This document shows positions 42,101 through 51,010 of a DNA stretch of 64,000 nt, in pieces. Numbering within the stretch: the stretch's first letter is position 1; each line of letters starts with the position of its first letter. The DNA is from an uncultured Draconibacterium sp. (GTDB taxonomy: Bacteria > Bacteroidota > Bacteroidia > Bacteroidales > Prolixibacteraceae), in NCBI RefSeq assembly GCF_963677565.1, contig NZ_OY781981.1, positions 3,836,001 to 3,900,000 on the forward strand. The letters run 5' to 3'. The notes beneath the pieces were generated by a model that saw nothing but the letters and a program-made list of their open reading frames with translations, did no database searches and was not told where the DNA came from. A program made the position numbers and the translations under genes.

Positions 42101-44441
42101 TTCTGTAGATAATATTGGTGATTTATGGGACGGTAACTGGCATCAGCTGGTAGTAACATACAATGGAAATGAGAAGAAAATTTATCTCGATACTAAAGAA
42201 ATAGCATCAGTTGCTGCAAACGGAAATATCGAATCAGGAGAAGGATATAATTTATTGATTGGAGCCGGAAGAGACCTGGCTGATCCAACCATGCTATACG
42301 AAGGATTAATTGATGAAGTTAGAATATACAATTATGCACTATCCTTTTCACAAATTAGCGAATTGTATAATCGGGTTAATTTTACACCTGAAACTATTTT
42401 TACAACTGAATATATTGAGCTATGCGAAGGAGATTCATATAACAGCTGGACTGCAAGTGGCGAATATATACGCACACTAATGGCTACATCAGGGGCCGAT
42501 AGTATTGTAACAACGTACCTTACTGTTAATCCGGTAGTTTACACAACTGAAGAAGTTACCATAAATGAAGGAGAAGCTTATAACTCTTGGAATGCAAGTG
42601 GTGAATACCAACGTGTATTAACAACTGTTAACGGATGTGATAGTATTGTTACAACAAACTTGATTGTTATACAAGCTATTCATACTACTGAATATATTGA
42701 GCTATGTGAAGGAGAATCATACAACAGCTGGGACGTAAGTGGCGAATACATACGCACACTAACGGCGGTTTCAGGGGCCGATAGTGTTGTAACCACTTAC
42801 CTTACGGTTAATCCGGTAGTTTACACAACTGAAGAAGTTACCATAAATGAAGGGGAGGCTTATAACTCCTGGACTGTTAGTGGTGAATACCAACGTGTAT
42901 TAACAGCTGTTACCGGTTGCGATAGTATTGTTACAACAAACTTAATCGTTTTAAAAACTATTACTTCCATTGAATATATTGAGCTATGCCAAGGAGAAAC
43001 ATATAACAGTTGGGACGTAAGTGGCGAATACACACGCACACTAACGACAGTCACAGGTGCTGATAGTGTTGTAACAACTTACCTTACGGTTAATCCCGTG
43101 TTGTACACAACTGAACAAGTTACCATAAATGAAGGGGAAGTTTATTACTCCTGGACTGTTAGTGGTGAATACCAGCGTGTATTAACAGCTGTTACTGGTT
43201 GCGATAGCATTGTTACTACAAACTTAACGGTTGTGTCAAATGAAGAATATATCTCTCAAAGTATTGAGTTATCATCTGGTTGGAATATTTTCTCATCGTA
43301 TTTGACGCCGACTTTACCAAATCTGGAAGATGTTTTGAAGAATCTGCGGGAGAGTGGTCAGCTAATTATGGTAGAAGATGAGAATGGAAACACATACAAG
43401 AATGATTTGAAATCCAACTCGTGGACCAATACAATCGGAGATTTGAAGAAAACAGAGGGTTATAAAATTCAGGTAGAATCTAATTGTCGACTCAATATAA
43501 CAGGTGCTCTCATTGAACTACCATTGGTAATTGAACTGAAAAAAGGATTGAATATTATTTCATTTCCCATGGAAAATTCTGTTAATGCAATGGAAGTTGT
43601 TCAACCTTTAATTGATGACGGAGTTTTGATTAAAGTGCAAGATGAAAAAGGAAATGCTATAGAAGAATGGAAATGGTGGAAATGGTCAGGTTGGCGTAAC
43701 AAAATCAGAAACTTTGAAAGCGGAGAAGGATATAAAGTAGAGGTCAGTTCTGATTGTGTACTGGAAATTTCAGATAAATACCAAAAATCGGGACTAGATG
43801 CACAATCTGTATCACAAACCGATTACTATGAAGTTGAATTTAATGGCAATGGTTCCAATCATATGAATATAAATATTGAAGGATTACAGGAAGCTAATTT
43901 TAGTATTGGGGATGAAATTGCAGCTTTTGATGGAGATATTTGTGTAGGAGCCGTTAAGTTAACGGATTTTAATATAGCTGATAATTCGGTGAGCATTAAT
44001 GCATCAATCGCTGATTATGGTCAGAAAAATGGTTTTACTCAAGGAAATAATATTGATTTATATACTTTCAATTCGACTATTGGGGAAGAATACCAAATTA
44101 GTCCACAGGATGTTGGTGGAGAAATGATCTACAAAACAGAGGCAAGTGTTTTTGTATTATTGCAAGACATGCTTACTGATATTGAAGATGCAGAATTTTC
44201 GGTAATTGATATTAATATGTATCCTAATCCTGCAAGAGATCAATTTAGTATTCAATTTTCTAATACTCCTTTTCCAGATACACGAATTATTCTGATGGAT
44301 ATTACAGGGAAAGAATTACAAAGTAGAGTAGTACGGTCAAATATAGAGACCTTCGATATACAAACATATCCAGATGGTATTTATTTAGTAAAAACCATTT
44401 TTGGGAACCATTACCATGTTAATAAGTTAATTAAGAATTAG
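39105..44441 (+). CDS. Very large T9SS-secreted beta-helix protein with LamG and repeat modules
   Basis: This 1778-residue protein is secreted and probably bound to the surface. Modules in order are: a long n-region and signal peptide (cleavage near residue 51, NSYA), and a right-handed beta-helix like pectate-lyase or epimerase folds (about 52-600). A cadherin-like domain (about 681-780) and a short Ig-like domain (about 795-882) follow. Next come a LamG/concanavalin-like domain (886-1089), three 94-residue repeats (1100-1378), two 'wow'-type domains beginning SSGWNIFSSYL, and a T9SS sorting tail from MYPNPARDQ (about 1703) to the end. The start at 39105 or 39132 is uncertain. The beta-helix suggests a role on acidic polysaccharide. 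Confidence 0.88.
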   Translation: METLYSCYFMIIRKTSQEKQNVVAFRSSFIKKIYSSIFAIIFVLLVANSYATVYYVSVNGNDANTGTSPEQAWRSLDKVNSFTPSPGDQILFARGGQWHGTVNVNVSGSSANPIIIGAYGSGSNPVIRGDEEITGWTQYSGNIYRAYFTAEMNQLFIGDKKMKAARTPNSGYYISNSVPTSTSFTSSDLDAGIDYTGAISVNRTAAWALDASNITSSSGQTIQIESAPFWGLDANNGFFLMNKLEFLDQAGEWYYDSDNNYVYLWTPNGESPANYTVTGSVYDYGIFIGTSQSYITIRDLNLRNHKNTGIRGSFCNYITVDNNIVEFSEGYGVFLSNGNNTVTNNTIRGMDHSAMRVSGANCVISHNTIRDICLFDELGIPASTRNWYYGNAILTDPGADNNVISYNNIKNIGSSAINFYGQNTIVEYNRIDGVNLTKDDGAAIYTDGENNNFSSAASQGSVIRYNIISNSIGNIEGLNISYSLAQGIYLDEHASEIEVHDNTVFNCTTGGIFLHYHGNVNIHSNILYNNGRQLYTDDWITVYDGANNIIKNNQFFALENDQYCIAKVNGSLPVTYDVQDSNYFYSVTDNAALYGWSLPMSFSEWQSRSGKDLKSANLLTTVPESIESQPLLFINDSYQQKNISLGSSIYVDIDGNTVSGTITLKPFTSKVLILTTSVSSNLSPEILDQSFSIEGNQEIGTSIGQVFASDPDQDQTLTFKIIGGNDGNMFYIDGLTGVITTATAINATSDMLVDIVVEVTDNATVPLSASAVISITIAGDNQTSPPDLIAPIISSFSIPTTSTSLTVPILSFDANDDGGVTGYILTESAIKPSSTDNGWLTTVPSSYTFTQEGNKTLYAWAKDATGNISSSQSSSVIITLPDMSSTSSEYLFEEGAGVTVIDSKGSNDGTIINEEIRVEGVIGEGLQFTGSGYVNLGQCFGSNVQGEVTLSAWIKPSISEAVQGIIMHGAPNIDSYALYIYYPTRNIGFKTSGTTSDYLSVDNIGDLWDGNWHQLVVTYNGNEKKIYLDTKEIASVAANGNIESGEGYNLLIGAGRDLADPTMLYEGLIDEVRIYNYALSFSQISELYNRVNFTPETIFTTEYIELCEGDSYNSWTASGEYIRTLMATSGADSIVTTYLTVNPVVYTTEEVTINEGEAYNSWNASGEYQRVLTTVNGCDSIVTTNLIVIQAIHTTEYIELCEGESYNSWDVSGEYIRTLTAVSGADSVVTTYLTVNPVVYTTEEVTINEGEAYNSWTVSGEYQRVLTAVTGCDSIVTTNLIVLKTITSIEYIELCQGETYNSWDVSGEYTRTLTTVTGADSVVTTYLTVNPVLYTTEQVTINEGEVYYSWTVSGEYQRVLTAVTGCDSIVTTNLTVVSNEEYISQSIELSSGWNIFSSYLTPTLPNLEDVLKNLRESGQLIMVEDENGNTYKNDLKSNSWTNTIGDLKKTEGYKIQVESNCRLNITGALIELPLVIELKKGLNIISFPMENSVNAMEVVQPLIDDGVLIKVQDEKGNAIEEWKWWKWSGWRNKIRNFESGEGYKVEVSSDCVLEISDKYQKSGLDAQSVSQTDYYEVEFNGNGSNHMNINIEGLQEANFSIGDEIAAFDGDICVGAVKLTDFNIADNSVSINASIADYGQKNGFTQGNNIDLYTFNSTIGEEYQISPQDVGGEMIYKTEASVFVLLQDMLTDIEDAEFSVIDINMYPNPARDQFSIQFSNTPFPDTRIILMDITGKELQSRVVRSNIETFDIQTYPDGIYLVKTIFGNHYHVNKLIKN
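42402..43238 (+). repeat. Three tandem 282-bp units inside the giant gene
   Basis: The period is 282 bases: the conserved GAATATATTGAGC begins at 42408, 42690 and 42972. Each unit encodes 94 residues made of two related halves of 47. One half has EYIELCEG and GADSIVTTYLTVNP, and the other has EVTINEGE and GCDSIVTTNL. The pattern A-B-A-B-A-B suggests that a two-domain block was duplicated after an earlier domain duplication. Confidence 0.9.
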
Positions 44442-44460
44442 ATATACTCATTCACCTTTA

Positions 44461-44640
44461 ATGAAAAAAACTGCAATGAAATCAAACCTAAGGGAGATGG
44501 ACTTATTAAATCTATCAATTACAGATTTAAAGCAAGAGAATCTGATTCTTAAAAAAATGATTAGATCTGCAAAAGTAGAAAATGTCATGCTTGAAAAAGA
44601 AGTTCAGATTATTCTTGAAGGTAATGAGTTCCGCAAATAG
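44461..44640 (+). CDS. Small coiled-coil protein, 59 residues
   Basis: This short frame begins 20 bases after the giant gene stop. It is Lys/Glu/Leu-rich, and from about residue 13 it has a leucine heptad pattern (MDLLNLSITDLKQENLILKKM, then VMLEKEVQIILEG), so a coiled coil is likely. I know no family. Its closeness to the giant gene and a shared downstream terminator suggest co-transcription. Confidence 0.5.
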   Translation: MKKTAMKSNLREMDLLNLSITDLKQENLILKKMIRSAKVENVMLEKEVQIILEGNEFRK

Positions 44641-44667
44641 GTATTTTGGGGTACAATGTAAGTTTAG

Positions 44668-44706
44668 AAAGAGGTAATCTTCTGCTATGAAGATGCCTCT
44701 TTTTTT
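44668..44706 (+). terminator. Terminator of the giant-gene transcript
   Basis: AAAGAGG (44668-44674) and CCTCTTT (44696-44702) pair, with a further ATCTTC/GAAGAT helix inside and a T-run at 44700-44706. It also stands between the converging EPS locus and this gene. Confidence 0.75.
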
Positions 44707-44739
44707 ATGTTAAATCATTCTGTGAAAAAGGGATAGACC

Positions 44740-45843
44740 TTAACTATTAACATACCAATCAATAAATTTATTTAATCCTTCATTAATATCAATTTTATGA
44801 TGCCATCCAAGTGAGTTAAGTTTTGACACATCAGTTAGTTTCCGCATAGTACCATCAGGTTTGTTTGTATTAAAAATAAGCTCTCCTTTAAAACCTATTC
44901 TCATTTTTATCAGAAATGCTAAATCTTTAATGCTGATCTCTTTTCCTGTTCCAATGTTTATATGGGAATTTCTTATCTCGTTTTTTGTTCCTGTTTTTTT
45001 TGATTGAATTTTTATTAAATCTATAAAATCAACATTTTCCATTAAGAAAACACAGGCATCAGCCATTTCCTCACTCCATAAAAATTCGCGCATAGGTTTG
45101 CCACTTCCCCATATCTCAACACTTGGCTTTTGCTTTTCATTAAAAACTCCAACTTCTTTTAGTACATTTAATATGGAGCTTATCGCATCCTTTCCACTAA
45201 CATTTTTTAGAGGGCGCTTATTTAGGTCGTTTTTTATGGCACTCCAATTCTTATCTTCAAGACATTTGGCAAGATAAATTTTGCGTAATAAAGCAGGTAG
45301 AACATGAGAGTTATCAAGTTGAAAATTATCGTTAGGCCCATAAAGATTAGTAGGCATTACCGAAATAAAGTTTGTGTTGTACTGTAGGTTATAGCTTTCG
45401 CACATTTTTATACCAGCTATTTTTGCGATAGCATAGGGCTCATTAGTGAACTCAAGTGGGCTCGATAATAAGTAATCTTCTTTAATCGGCTGAGGGGCTT
45501 CTTTTGGATAAATACATGTACTTCCCAGAAAAAGTAACTTTTTCGCACCATGTTTCCATGCGTTATGAATAATATTGTTTTGAATCATCAGGTTCTCGTA
45601 AATAAACTGCCCCCTATAAATATTGTTTGCAACTATTCCTCCAACTTTGGCTGCAGCAAGAAAGATATATTCAGGTTTTTCCTCCTGAAAATATTTATCT
45701 ACAGCCTGACAATTAATAAGGTCAAGTTCTTGAATTGTTCTGCCAATAAGATTTTTATATCCTTTATTCTTAAGATTTTTCCAAATTGCAGAACCAACCA
45801 TTCCAGTATGACCTGCCACATAAATTTTACTTGATTGATTCAT
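44740..45843 (-). CDS. fcl: GDP-L-fucose synthase
   Basis: Fcl converts GDP-4-keto-6-deoxymannose into GDP-L-fucose by epimerisation and NADPH reduction. The 367-residue protein has the Rossmann motif GHTGMVGSAIW at the start and the catalytic Tyr-x-x-x-Lys in NEPYAIAKIAG. It also has the family phrase LPTNLYGPNDNF-like MPTNLYGPNDNFQLDNSHV. It is longer than the usual 310-320 because of a segment around residues 190-235 (SAIKNDLNKRP...), an insertion I have seen in Bacteroidota versions. It ends the EPS operon and acts right after Gmd. Confidence 0.93.
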   Translation of the reverse strand: MNQSSKIYVAGHTGMVGSAIWKNLKNKGYKNLIGRTIQELDLINCQAVDKYFQEEKPEYIFLAAAKVGGIVANNIYRGQFIYENLMIQNNIIHNAWKHGAKKLLFLGSTCIYPKEAPQPIKEDYLLSSPLEFTNEPYAIAKIAGIKMCESYNLQYNTNFISVMPTNLYGPNDNFQLDNSHVLPALLRKIYLAKCLEDKNWSAIKNDLNKRPLKNVSGKDAISSILNVLKEVGVFNEKQKPSVEIWGSGKPMREFLWSEEMADACVFLMENVDFIDLIKIQSKKTGTKNEIRNSHINIGTGKEISIKDLAFLIKMRIGFKGELIFNTNKPDGTMRKLTDVSKLNSLGWHHKIDINEGLNKFIDWYVNS

Positions 45844-45914
45844 TTTTGAGTTCCGAGTATTAATTTTCTAAAATGATTTTATACTAGTTCCAAAACCTGA
45901 AAGTATGTAATGTT

Positions 45915-47093
45915 TTATTCAAAACAATTTAAAGTGTGGTAACCTCCATCTATTAAAAAAGCATCTTGTTGCATCATTTTTACATCAGATAAGATCATAT
46001 CTGAAATTAATGCATCTAAATCGTATTCTGGTATCCATCCTAACTTTGCTCTGGCTTTTGAAGCATCTCCAATCAATAATTCTACTTCTGTTGGACGAAA
46101 ATACTGAGGATCAACAGCAACAACCGGCATTACATTTTTATCAATCTTCGATTTTAAGATTCGTGTTTGCATGCCTGCAAGGTATTTGTCTCCGACTAGT
46201 TCGCAAAATATTTTTTCGTCGATATCAATAATAAATACCTTTTCATTTTCTTTTTCTCCTTTAAATATTAATGATAAACCGATTTTATTACAAGTTTTTT
46301 TTATAAAATCACGGATCGATGTTGTTATCCCTGTTGCAATCACAAAATCATCGGGCTGCTCTTGCTGTAAAATAAGATGCATGGCTTTAATATAATCAAT
46401 AGCATGTCCCCAATCCCGACATGACGACATATTGCCAATATATAAAGTTTGCTGCATTCCCAATGCGATTCTCGAAATAGCCCTAGTAATTTTACGTGTT
46501 ACAAAAGTTTCTCCACGTACTGGAGATTCATGGTTAAACAAAATCCCATTTGAGGCATGTAATCCATATGCTTCTCTGTAATTAATTGTAATCCAGTAAG
46601 CATAAAGTTTCGCGACTCCATAAGGTGAACGGGGGTAAAATGGGGTCTTTTCAGTCTGAGGAACTTCTTGAACCAGCCCGAAAAGCTCAGAAGTGGATGC
46701 CTGGTAAATCCTGGTTTTTTTTACTAAATTGAGTAGGCGCACTGCTTCAAGAATCCGAAGAGTTCCCAGCCCATCAACATTTGCGGTATATTCTGGAGTA
46801 TCAAAACTAACTTTTACATGGCTCATAGCAGCCAGATTATATATTTCATCAGGTTGAACTTCTTGAATAATCCGTGTAAGATTTAAGCTATCTGTTAAAT
46901 CGCCATAATGTAAAATTAAATTTCGATTATCTGTTTGAGGATTCTGGTAAAGATGATCAATGCGTTGTGTATTAAACATTGATGCCCTACGTTTAATCCC
47001 ATGAACGATATAGCCTTGTTTTATAAGATATTCAGCCAGATATGCACCGTCCTGCCCGGTGATTCCGGTTATTAAAGCTACTTTCTGTGCCAT
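45915..47093 (-). CDS. gmd: GDP-mannose 4,6-dehydratase
   Basis: Gmd makes GDP-4-keto-6-deoxy-D-mannose from GDP-mannose, the first step to GDP-L-fucose. The roughly 392-residue protein starts with [21 protein letters not shown] (NADP-binding). It has the catalytic Tyr-x-x-x-Lys in [14 protein letters not shown] and the Gmd hallmark [16 protein letters not shown]. The frame continues upstream to 47156, but that part overlaps the HAD gene. The ATG at 47093 lies 11 bases after the HAD stop and begins exactly at the conserved start. With Fcl it supplies fucose to the EPS. Confidence 0.95.
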   Translation of the reverse strand: MAQKVALITGITGQDGAYLAEYLIKQGYIVHGIKRRASMFNTQRIDHLYQNPQTDNRNLILHYGDLTDSLNLTRIIQEVQPDEIYNLAAMSHVKVSFDTPEYTANVDGLGTLRILEAVRLLNLVKKTRIYQASTSELFGLVQEVPQTEKTPFYPRSPYGVAKLYAYWITINYREAYGLHASNGILFNHESPVRGETFVTRKITRAISRIALGMQQTLYIGNMSSCRDWGHAIDYIKAMHLILQQEQPDDFVIATGITTSIRDFIKKTCNKIGLSLIFKGEKENEKVFIIDIDEKIFCELVGDKYLAGMQTRILKSKIDKNVMPVVAVDPQYFRPTEVELLIGDASKARAKLGWIPEYDLDALISDMILSDVKMMQQDAFLIDGGYHTLNCFE

Positions 47094-47104
47094 AATTCCG
47101 AGAT

Positions 47105-47458
47105 TTATTTTATATTTTCTTTTGTTTTGGTAAGCAGATGGTACATTTCTTCCCAATCAGGAATTCCCAAAATGTTTCTGTCGTCAATATAGATATCAGC
47201 ATATATTTTTCTGCTGTAAGTATTATCAAACTCCTCTCCTTCAAAATTGTTATTTACTGCATGAAAAAACAGACCTTTTCTTTTACAAAAATCTACAGCC
47301 TTATCAAGTTCCTTCCCCGAGCGAAAGGTCCAAAGAATTAATTTATGTCCTCTGGCCTGAATTAGCTTTAAACTTTTTATGGCATAAGGAATTTCTTTTC
47401 CAATTGCCGGATACTTATGTTTTACTATAGTTCCGTCAAAATCAACTGCAATAACCAT
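47105..47458 (-). CDS. HAD-family phosphatase-like protein (BT0820 type)
   Basis: The protein (117 residues) is a minimal HAD-fold enzyme. The nucleophile motif is [12 protein letters not shown], with the DxD pair at residues 5 and 7, followed by ILWTFRSG and YIDDRN, where the last acidic pair binds Mg2+. Bacteroidota relatives are called BT0820-like. The substrate is unknown. It is the gene just before gmd in the same operon, so a nucleotide-sugar or sugar-phosphate role is plausible but not shown. Confidence 0.75.
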   Translation of the reverse strand: MVIAVDFDGTIVKHKYPAIGKEIPYAIKSLKLIQARGHKLILWTFRSGKELDKAVDFCKRKGLFFHAVNNNFEGEEFDNTYSRKIYADIYIDDRNILGIPDWEEMYHLLTKTKENIK

Positions 47459-47609
47459 TTTTTGGTTTTTAAGTGCGGTTCATACTGATTAATTAATGAC
47501 TAAAGTGCTTTAATTACAGGGGTGCGAATTTGTGGTGTTGTTAATTAAGTGTCCGAATGAATTACAGATAATGTTTGGTTTGACGAAAGGAGAAATTTGA
47601 TCTAAATTG

Positions 47610-47746
47610 AAGCCCACCGTATCGATAAAATAAGGGTACATGTAATTTATTGATTACGAAAAAAACGCCATAAATATTAGCCAAAATTGTAAAAAAGAAT
47701 ACAGAAATTGTTGTTAGATACTAATATATATGGTTACGGTGGGCTT
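47610..47746. repeat. 12-bp perfect inverted repeats framing 137 bases
   Basis: AAGCCCACCGTA (47610-47621) and TACGGTGGGCTT (47735-47746) are exact complements 113 bases apart, in an otherwise AT-rich 331-base gap of the EPS locus (47459-47789) with no gene. They could be ends of a small non-autonomous element or stems of a long-range leader structure. No target-site duplication is evident. Confidence 0.5.
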
Positions 47747-47789
47747 TTATATTTCTGCAATTCATCAGAGTATAACTATAATGTTCTGG

Positions 47790-48857
47790 TTATTTGTCAT
47801 TTTTATGGTTAAACAATTCGCTATAGATATTATCCAACTGAAGACAAATAACCGATTGATTAAATACTTTATTATTCAAGTTTACAGACTCTTCAGCAAT
47901 GGCTTTTCTCAACTCTTTGTCTTCTACTATTTTTTGAAGTTGTTGTGCTAACTTTTCTATATCACCAGGGGTAAATACTAATGCATTTTTACCATCTCTT
48001 AAAACATCGGACAAGCCTCCAACAGGAGTGGTTACAACAGGCAAACCATAGGCCCAGGCATCAAGAATAGCCATTGGGAAACCTTCAGCATAACTTGGTA
48101 AACAAAACGCTGAAGCTTGTTGGAAAGCTTTGGATTTTTCGCTGCCATTGATCCAGCCTAAAAAAACAATTTGTGTATCTACTTGTAATTGTTTCGCCAG
48201 CAACTTCGCTTTTTCAATCTCGCCATTGCCTGCAAATACAATTTTCCAATCTGGCAATTTGTTAGATATTTGGGAAAAAGCTTTAATTAAGTCAGCATAC
48301 CCTTTACGTGCATTAATTGTTCCGGCATACAGTATGTGTTTTTGTTTATTGTGTTTTGTGCTAAAATCTGGGTTGCTACAAGGGTTGTAAAGTACTTTTA
48401 TTTTATTTTCCAGTTTAAAAACTTTCTGAAGTTCATTTTTCCAATATTCAGATAAAACCAGTATTATATCAGCTTTTTGAAATAAATAGAAATAAACCTT
48501 CTTGTATTTACTATTAATAGTTGATTTAGGTGAAAAGGAATGAAAATGCACAATTATTTTTTTATTAAACAAATTGGCAATAAACAGAAACGGAAGTTTT
48601 CTTAAAGCTGATGATGGTTCGCTGGTATGAATGTGTACTAAATAGTATGAAGGTAAAATGAATAAATAAATAATAAAAGATTTAATAATGTAAATTAATT
48701 TATGTACAACTGATTTGTCGTTATGTGTTTCAAGCCATTTACAATTGTATTTTTGCCATATATGGCCAGTTTCGTGGGCTTTTACTACCGATGTGATACC
48801 GCCTCTTGTTTTTCGTGATGTTGCAACAATTAATACCCTGTTTCTTCTGTTTTTCAT
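47790..48857 (-). CDS. Glycosyltransferase family 4
   Basis: The 355-residue cytoplasmic enzyme transfers a sugar from a nucleotide donor to the growing EPS unit. The C-terminal donor-binding half has ILYAGTINARKGYADLIKAF and PSYAEGFPMAILDAWAYGLPVVTTPVGG, the Glu-x7-Glu-like retaining GT4 signature. The N-terminal half has the RGGITSVVKAHETG acceptor loop. Linkage and sugar cannot be predicted. It is separated from the HAD gene downstream by the 331-base gap. Confidence 0.9.
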   Translation of the reverse strand: MKNRRNRVLIVATSRKTRGGITSVVKAHETGHIWQKYNCKWLETHNDKSVVHKLIYIIKSFIIYLFILPSYYLVHIHTSEPSSALRKLPFLFIANLFNKKIIVHFHSFSPKSTINSKYKKVYFYLFQKADIILVLSEYWKNELQKVFKLENKIKVLYNPCSNPDFSTKHNKQKHILYAGTINARKGYADLIKAFSQISNKLPDWKIVFAGNGEIEKAKLLAKQLQVDTQIVFLGWINGSEKSKAFQQASAFCLPSYAEGFPMAILDAWAYGLPVVTTPVGGLSDVLRDGKNALVFTPGDIEKLAQQLQKIVEDKELRKAIAEESVNLNNKVFNQSVICLQLDNIYSELFNHKNDK

Positions 48858-48995
48858 TTTTTAAGGACTATAACTGTTATACTTAATTGTTAATTTTTTA
48901 CTTTGGTAATTTGCATACCTGTTTAAGTATGAATAGCTTATTAAATGAGATCACCTAAAATGAATTAAACAAAACACAGTTCTACTTTAAAGAAA

Positions 48996-49658
48996 TCATT
49001 TTAAGAAATGTATTATTTCTTTAACACGCTTACCGTAATATTTGCTATAATTTTCTTCTAAAAGATTCAAGGAGAGGCGATCATTCTCAGGATATAGTGA
49101 TTTTTCATGCTCTATTATTTCCATAGGAGAAAATTTGAATCCTATAACTTTTGCAGGATTTCCGGCAACAATAGAGTAGGGGGGGATTGAAAACCTGCAT
49201 ACTGATCCGGCACCAACAATTGCCCCACGTTTAATTGTAACACCCGATAATATCGTCACATTGGCACCTACCCAAACATCTTCTTCGATAACTACATCTT
49301 TATCTGCATTCTCAGGTTTTTCTGAGTCATCAACGAAACGATGCCATCGGCCTATTGGCGAAATGTGATTTCCAGTTATAACAGTTAAACCTTCTGCAAT
49401 TCCAGTATTTTTTTTCACAATAAATTTTGCGAGTACTGTTAAAATCAATGCATTGCCTAAAATACTGGTGTGTTCGTGCAAATGAACATTTTTTATTCCT
49501 TTAATTATTATTGGCTGACGATACCATGCCGAAGGATGAATATAGCCGAATTTTCTTCTCTTAACTGCAAAGTATCTCAAATATAAAGCACGTATTGCAC
49601 TTAGAAAATCGTTTTTCTTGATTTTGTCGTAAATTGTCATTTCAAAGTTATTTTTCAC
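48996..49658 (-). CDS. Hexapeptide-repeat acyltransferase (paralog of the gene at 51011)
   Basis: This 220-residue left-handed beta-helix enzyme has imperfect hexapeptide repeats (VVIEEDVWVGANVTILSGVTIKRG) and the IVAGNPAKVIGFKF end typical of sugar O-acetyltransferases. The C-terminal extension EIIEHEKSLYPENDRLSLNLL is shared with the gene at 51011, so the two are paralogs. The likely role is acetylation of EPS sugars. The acceptor is unknown. It is in the EPS operon. Confidence 0.85.
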   Translation of the reverse strand: MKNNFEMTIYDKIKKNDFLSAIRALYLRYFAVKRRKFGYIHPSAWYRQPIIIKGIKNVHLHEHTSILGNALILTVLAKFIVKKNTGIAEGLTVITGNHISPIGRWHRFVDDSEKPENADKDVVIEEDVWVGANVTILSGVTIKRGAIVGAGSVCRFSIPPYSIVAGNPAKVIGFKFSPMEIIEHEKSLYPENDRLSLNLLEENYSKYYGKRVKEIIHFLK

Positions 49659-49782
49659 CTGCCACTATGTGTAAATCATTAACATTATTAAGATACAGAA
49701 CCGTGCCATCCGTTATTATATGTAAAATGATGGTTTAATAAAGAAGAAAAATTATCGTTATTTATTAATCGAATTACACCGA

Positions 49783-50802
49783 TTATTTTTTAATGACTTT
49801 AAAAACATTGTTATCTACCTTTAAATAATATAACCCAGGCAAAAGTTCGCTGATATTAAGTTCTGTTATGTTATTATTTTTTTCAAATACCTTTTGTCCA
49901 AAATTATTATAAATGATAATTTTCGACTGTGTCGGAATATTTCGCTTTAAATATATTGGCCCTGAAGTCGGATTTGGAAATGCTTTAGGTTCTTCAATAT
50001 GGAAATCATATACCCCGGTATTTAAAGGTATATCCATTGCAACATCAATAATGAATTGTGCAAAAAGAGGGCCTGCCGTTTCGTTGGCTACCGTGTTTGG
50101 GTGTGAGTCACTGTTTTCATGAGAACGCTCAAAGTCGTATTTCATAGAATATTGAAATCCATGGTCTGGGTTTTCTTCTGTCTGAGCAACGATACCAAAG
50201 AAATCAAAAATATGAATATTCAAATGATCGTTTGAATCTTCATATAACCACTGATTTTTAACCCAATCCACAAATTCTCCGGCCCTGGCAGCATCCTCTT
50301 CGTTAGTTGCTAGCCGGTGTAGTGGAGCAAGAGTCCACACAATAAAATGAGTATTCGGCAACTCATCCATTTTGTCGCGTAAAGCCTGGTACTGAAGCTT
50401 GTAATTAGCAATTGTTTTATTGCTACTGTTAATATTACCTTCTGCGCCACCGTCTTTTATGCCTGCCCCCGGAAAACAATGTTTCCATATAATAATATCG
50501 AATGAGGCCGCGAGGCTTTCCAAACACTCAATTCCACTGCTATTATTATTGCATTCGTTGTTGATCCATAGATTCCAGTAATCGTAAGGATAATTTTGCC
50601 ATGGATAAGGTGTATTAGGATAAGATCGTTCTGTAATTTGAATATCTGTTCCATTTTCGGTATTGTAGTTATTTATAAAACCTGAAACATCACCTTCACT
50701 ATATACATTTGCACCTGTTGAATGATGGAGAAAAACGGCGTTTTGACTTATACCTATTGAAGTTGATAGAAATAAGATAATGACAGATAATAATATTTTC
50801 AT
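49783..50802 (-). CDS. T9SS-exported SGNH-hydrolase-like protein
   Basis: The 339-residue protein has a signal peptide (1-20) and a C-terminal T9SS sorting domain (about 262-339, with FPNPTSGPIYLKRN). The catalytic core starts at FLHHSTGANVY, which places a Ser at 28 in the SGNH block I position. It ends in SDSHPNTVANE, with Asp232 and His234 in the block V position. A WKHCFPGA segment lies in the middle. It is probably an esterase that acts outside the cell, perhaps removing acyl groups from EPS. It is transcribed within the EPS operon between two acyltransferase genes. Confidence 0.7.
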   Translation of the reverse strand: MKILLSVIILFLSTSIGISQNAVFLHHSTGANVYSEGDVSGFINNYNTENGTDIQITERSYPNTPYPWQNYPYDYWNLWINNECNNNSSGIECLESLAASFDIIIWKHCFPGAGIKDGGAEGNINSSNKTIANYKLQYQALRDKMDELPNTHFIVWTLAPLHRLATNEEDAARAGEFVDWVKNQWLYEDSNDHLNIHIFDFFGIVAQTEENPDHGFQYSMKYDFERSHENSDSHPNTVANETAGPLFAQFIIDVAMDIPLNTGVYDFHIEEPKAFPNPTSGPIYLKRNIPTQSKIIIYNNFGQKVFEKNNNITELNISELLPGLYYLKVDNNVFKVIKK

Positions 50803-51010
50803 GATGTATTATTTTATAAAACTGGAGACTTTGATAGTATCTCGAAATAAAAAAATCTTTAGTATTGATTGAATATTTTGGATGTTTCAGTTCGTTACAA
50901 AATTCCTGCAATTTCATTTTTACTGTATAATCCTCAAATTTCAATTATAGGCAACAGCTAAGTTTTTTTGTCTGTTTTAAACCAAGTAGTCTTATTAAGT
51001 GGTTGTTTGT

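Noticed and set aside
47094..47156. Upstream extension of gmd to 47156
   Set aside because: It overlaps the HAD gene end, and the extra residues match no Gmd N-terminus; the ATG at 47093 gives the conserved start.
47730..47951. 73-codon rightward frame overlapping the GT4 gene end
   Set aside because: It is antisense to a clear glycosyltransferase and overlaps the inverted repeat at 47735.
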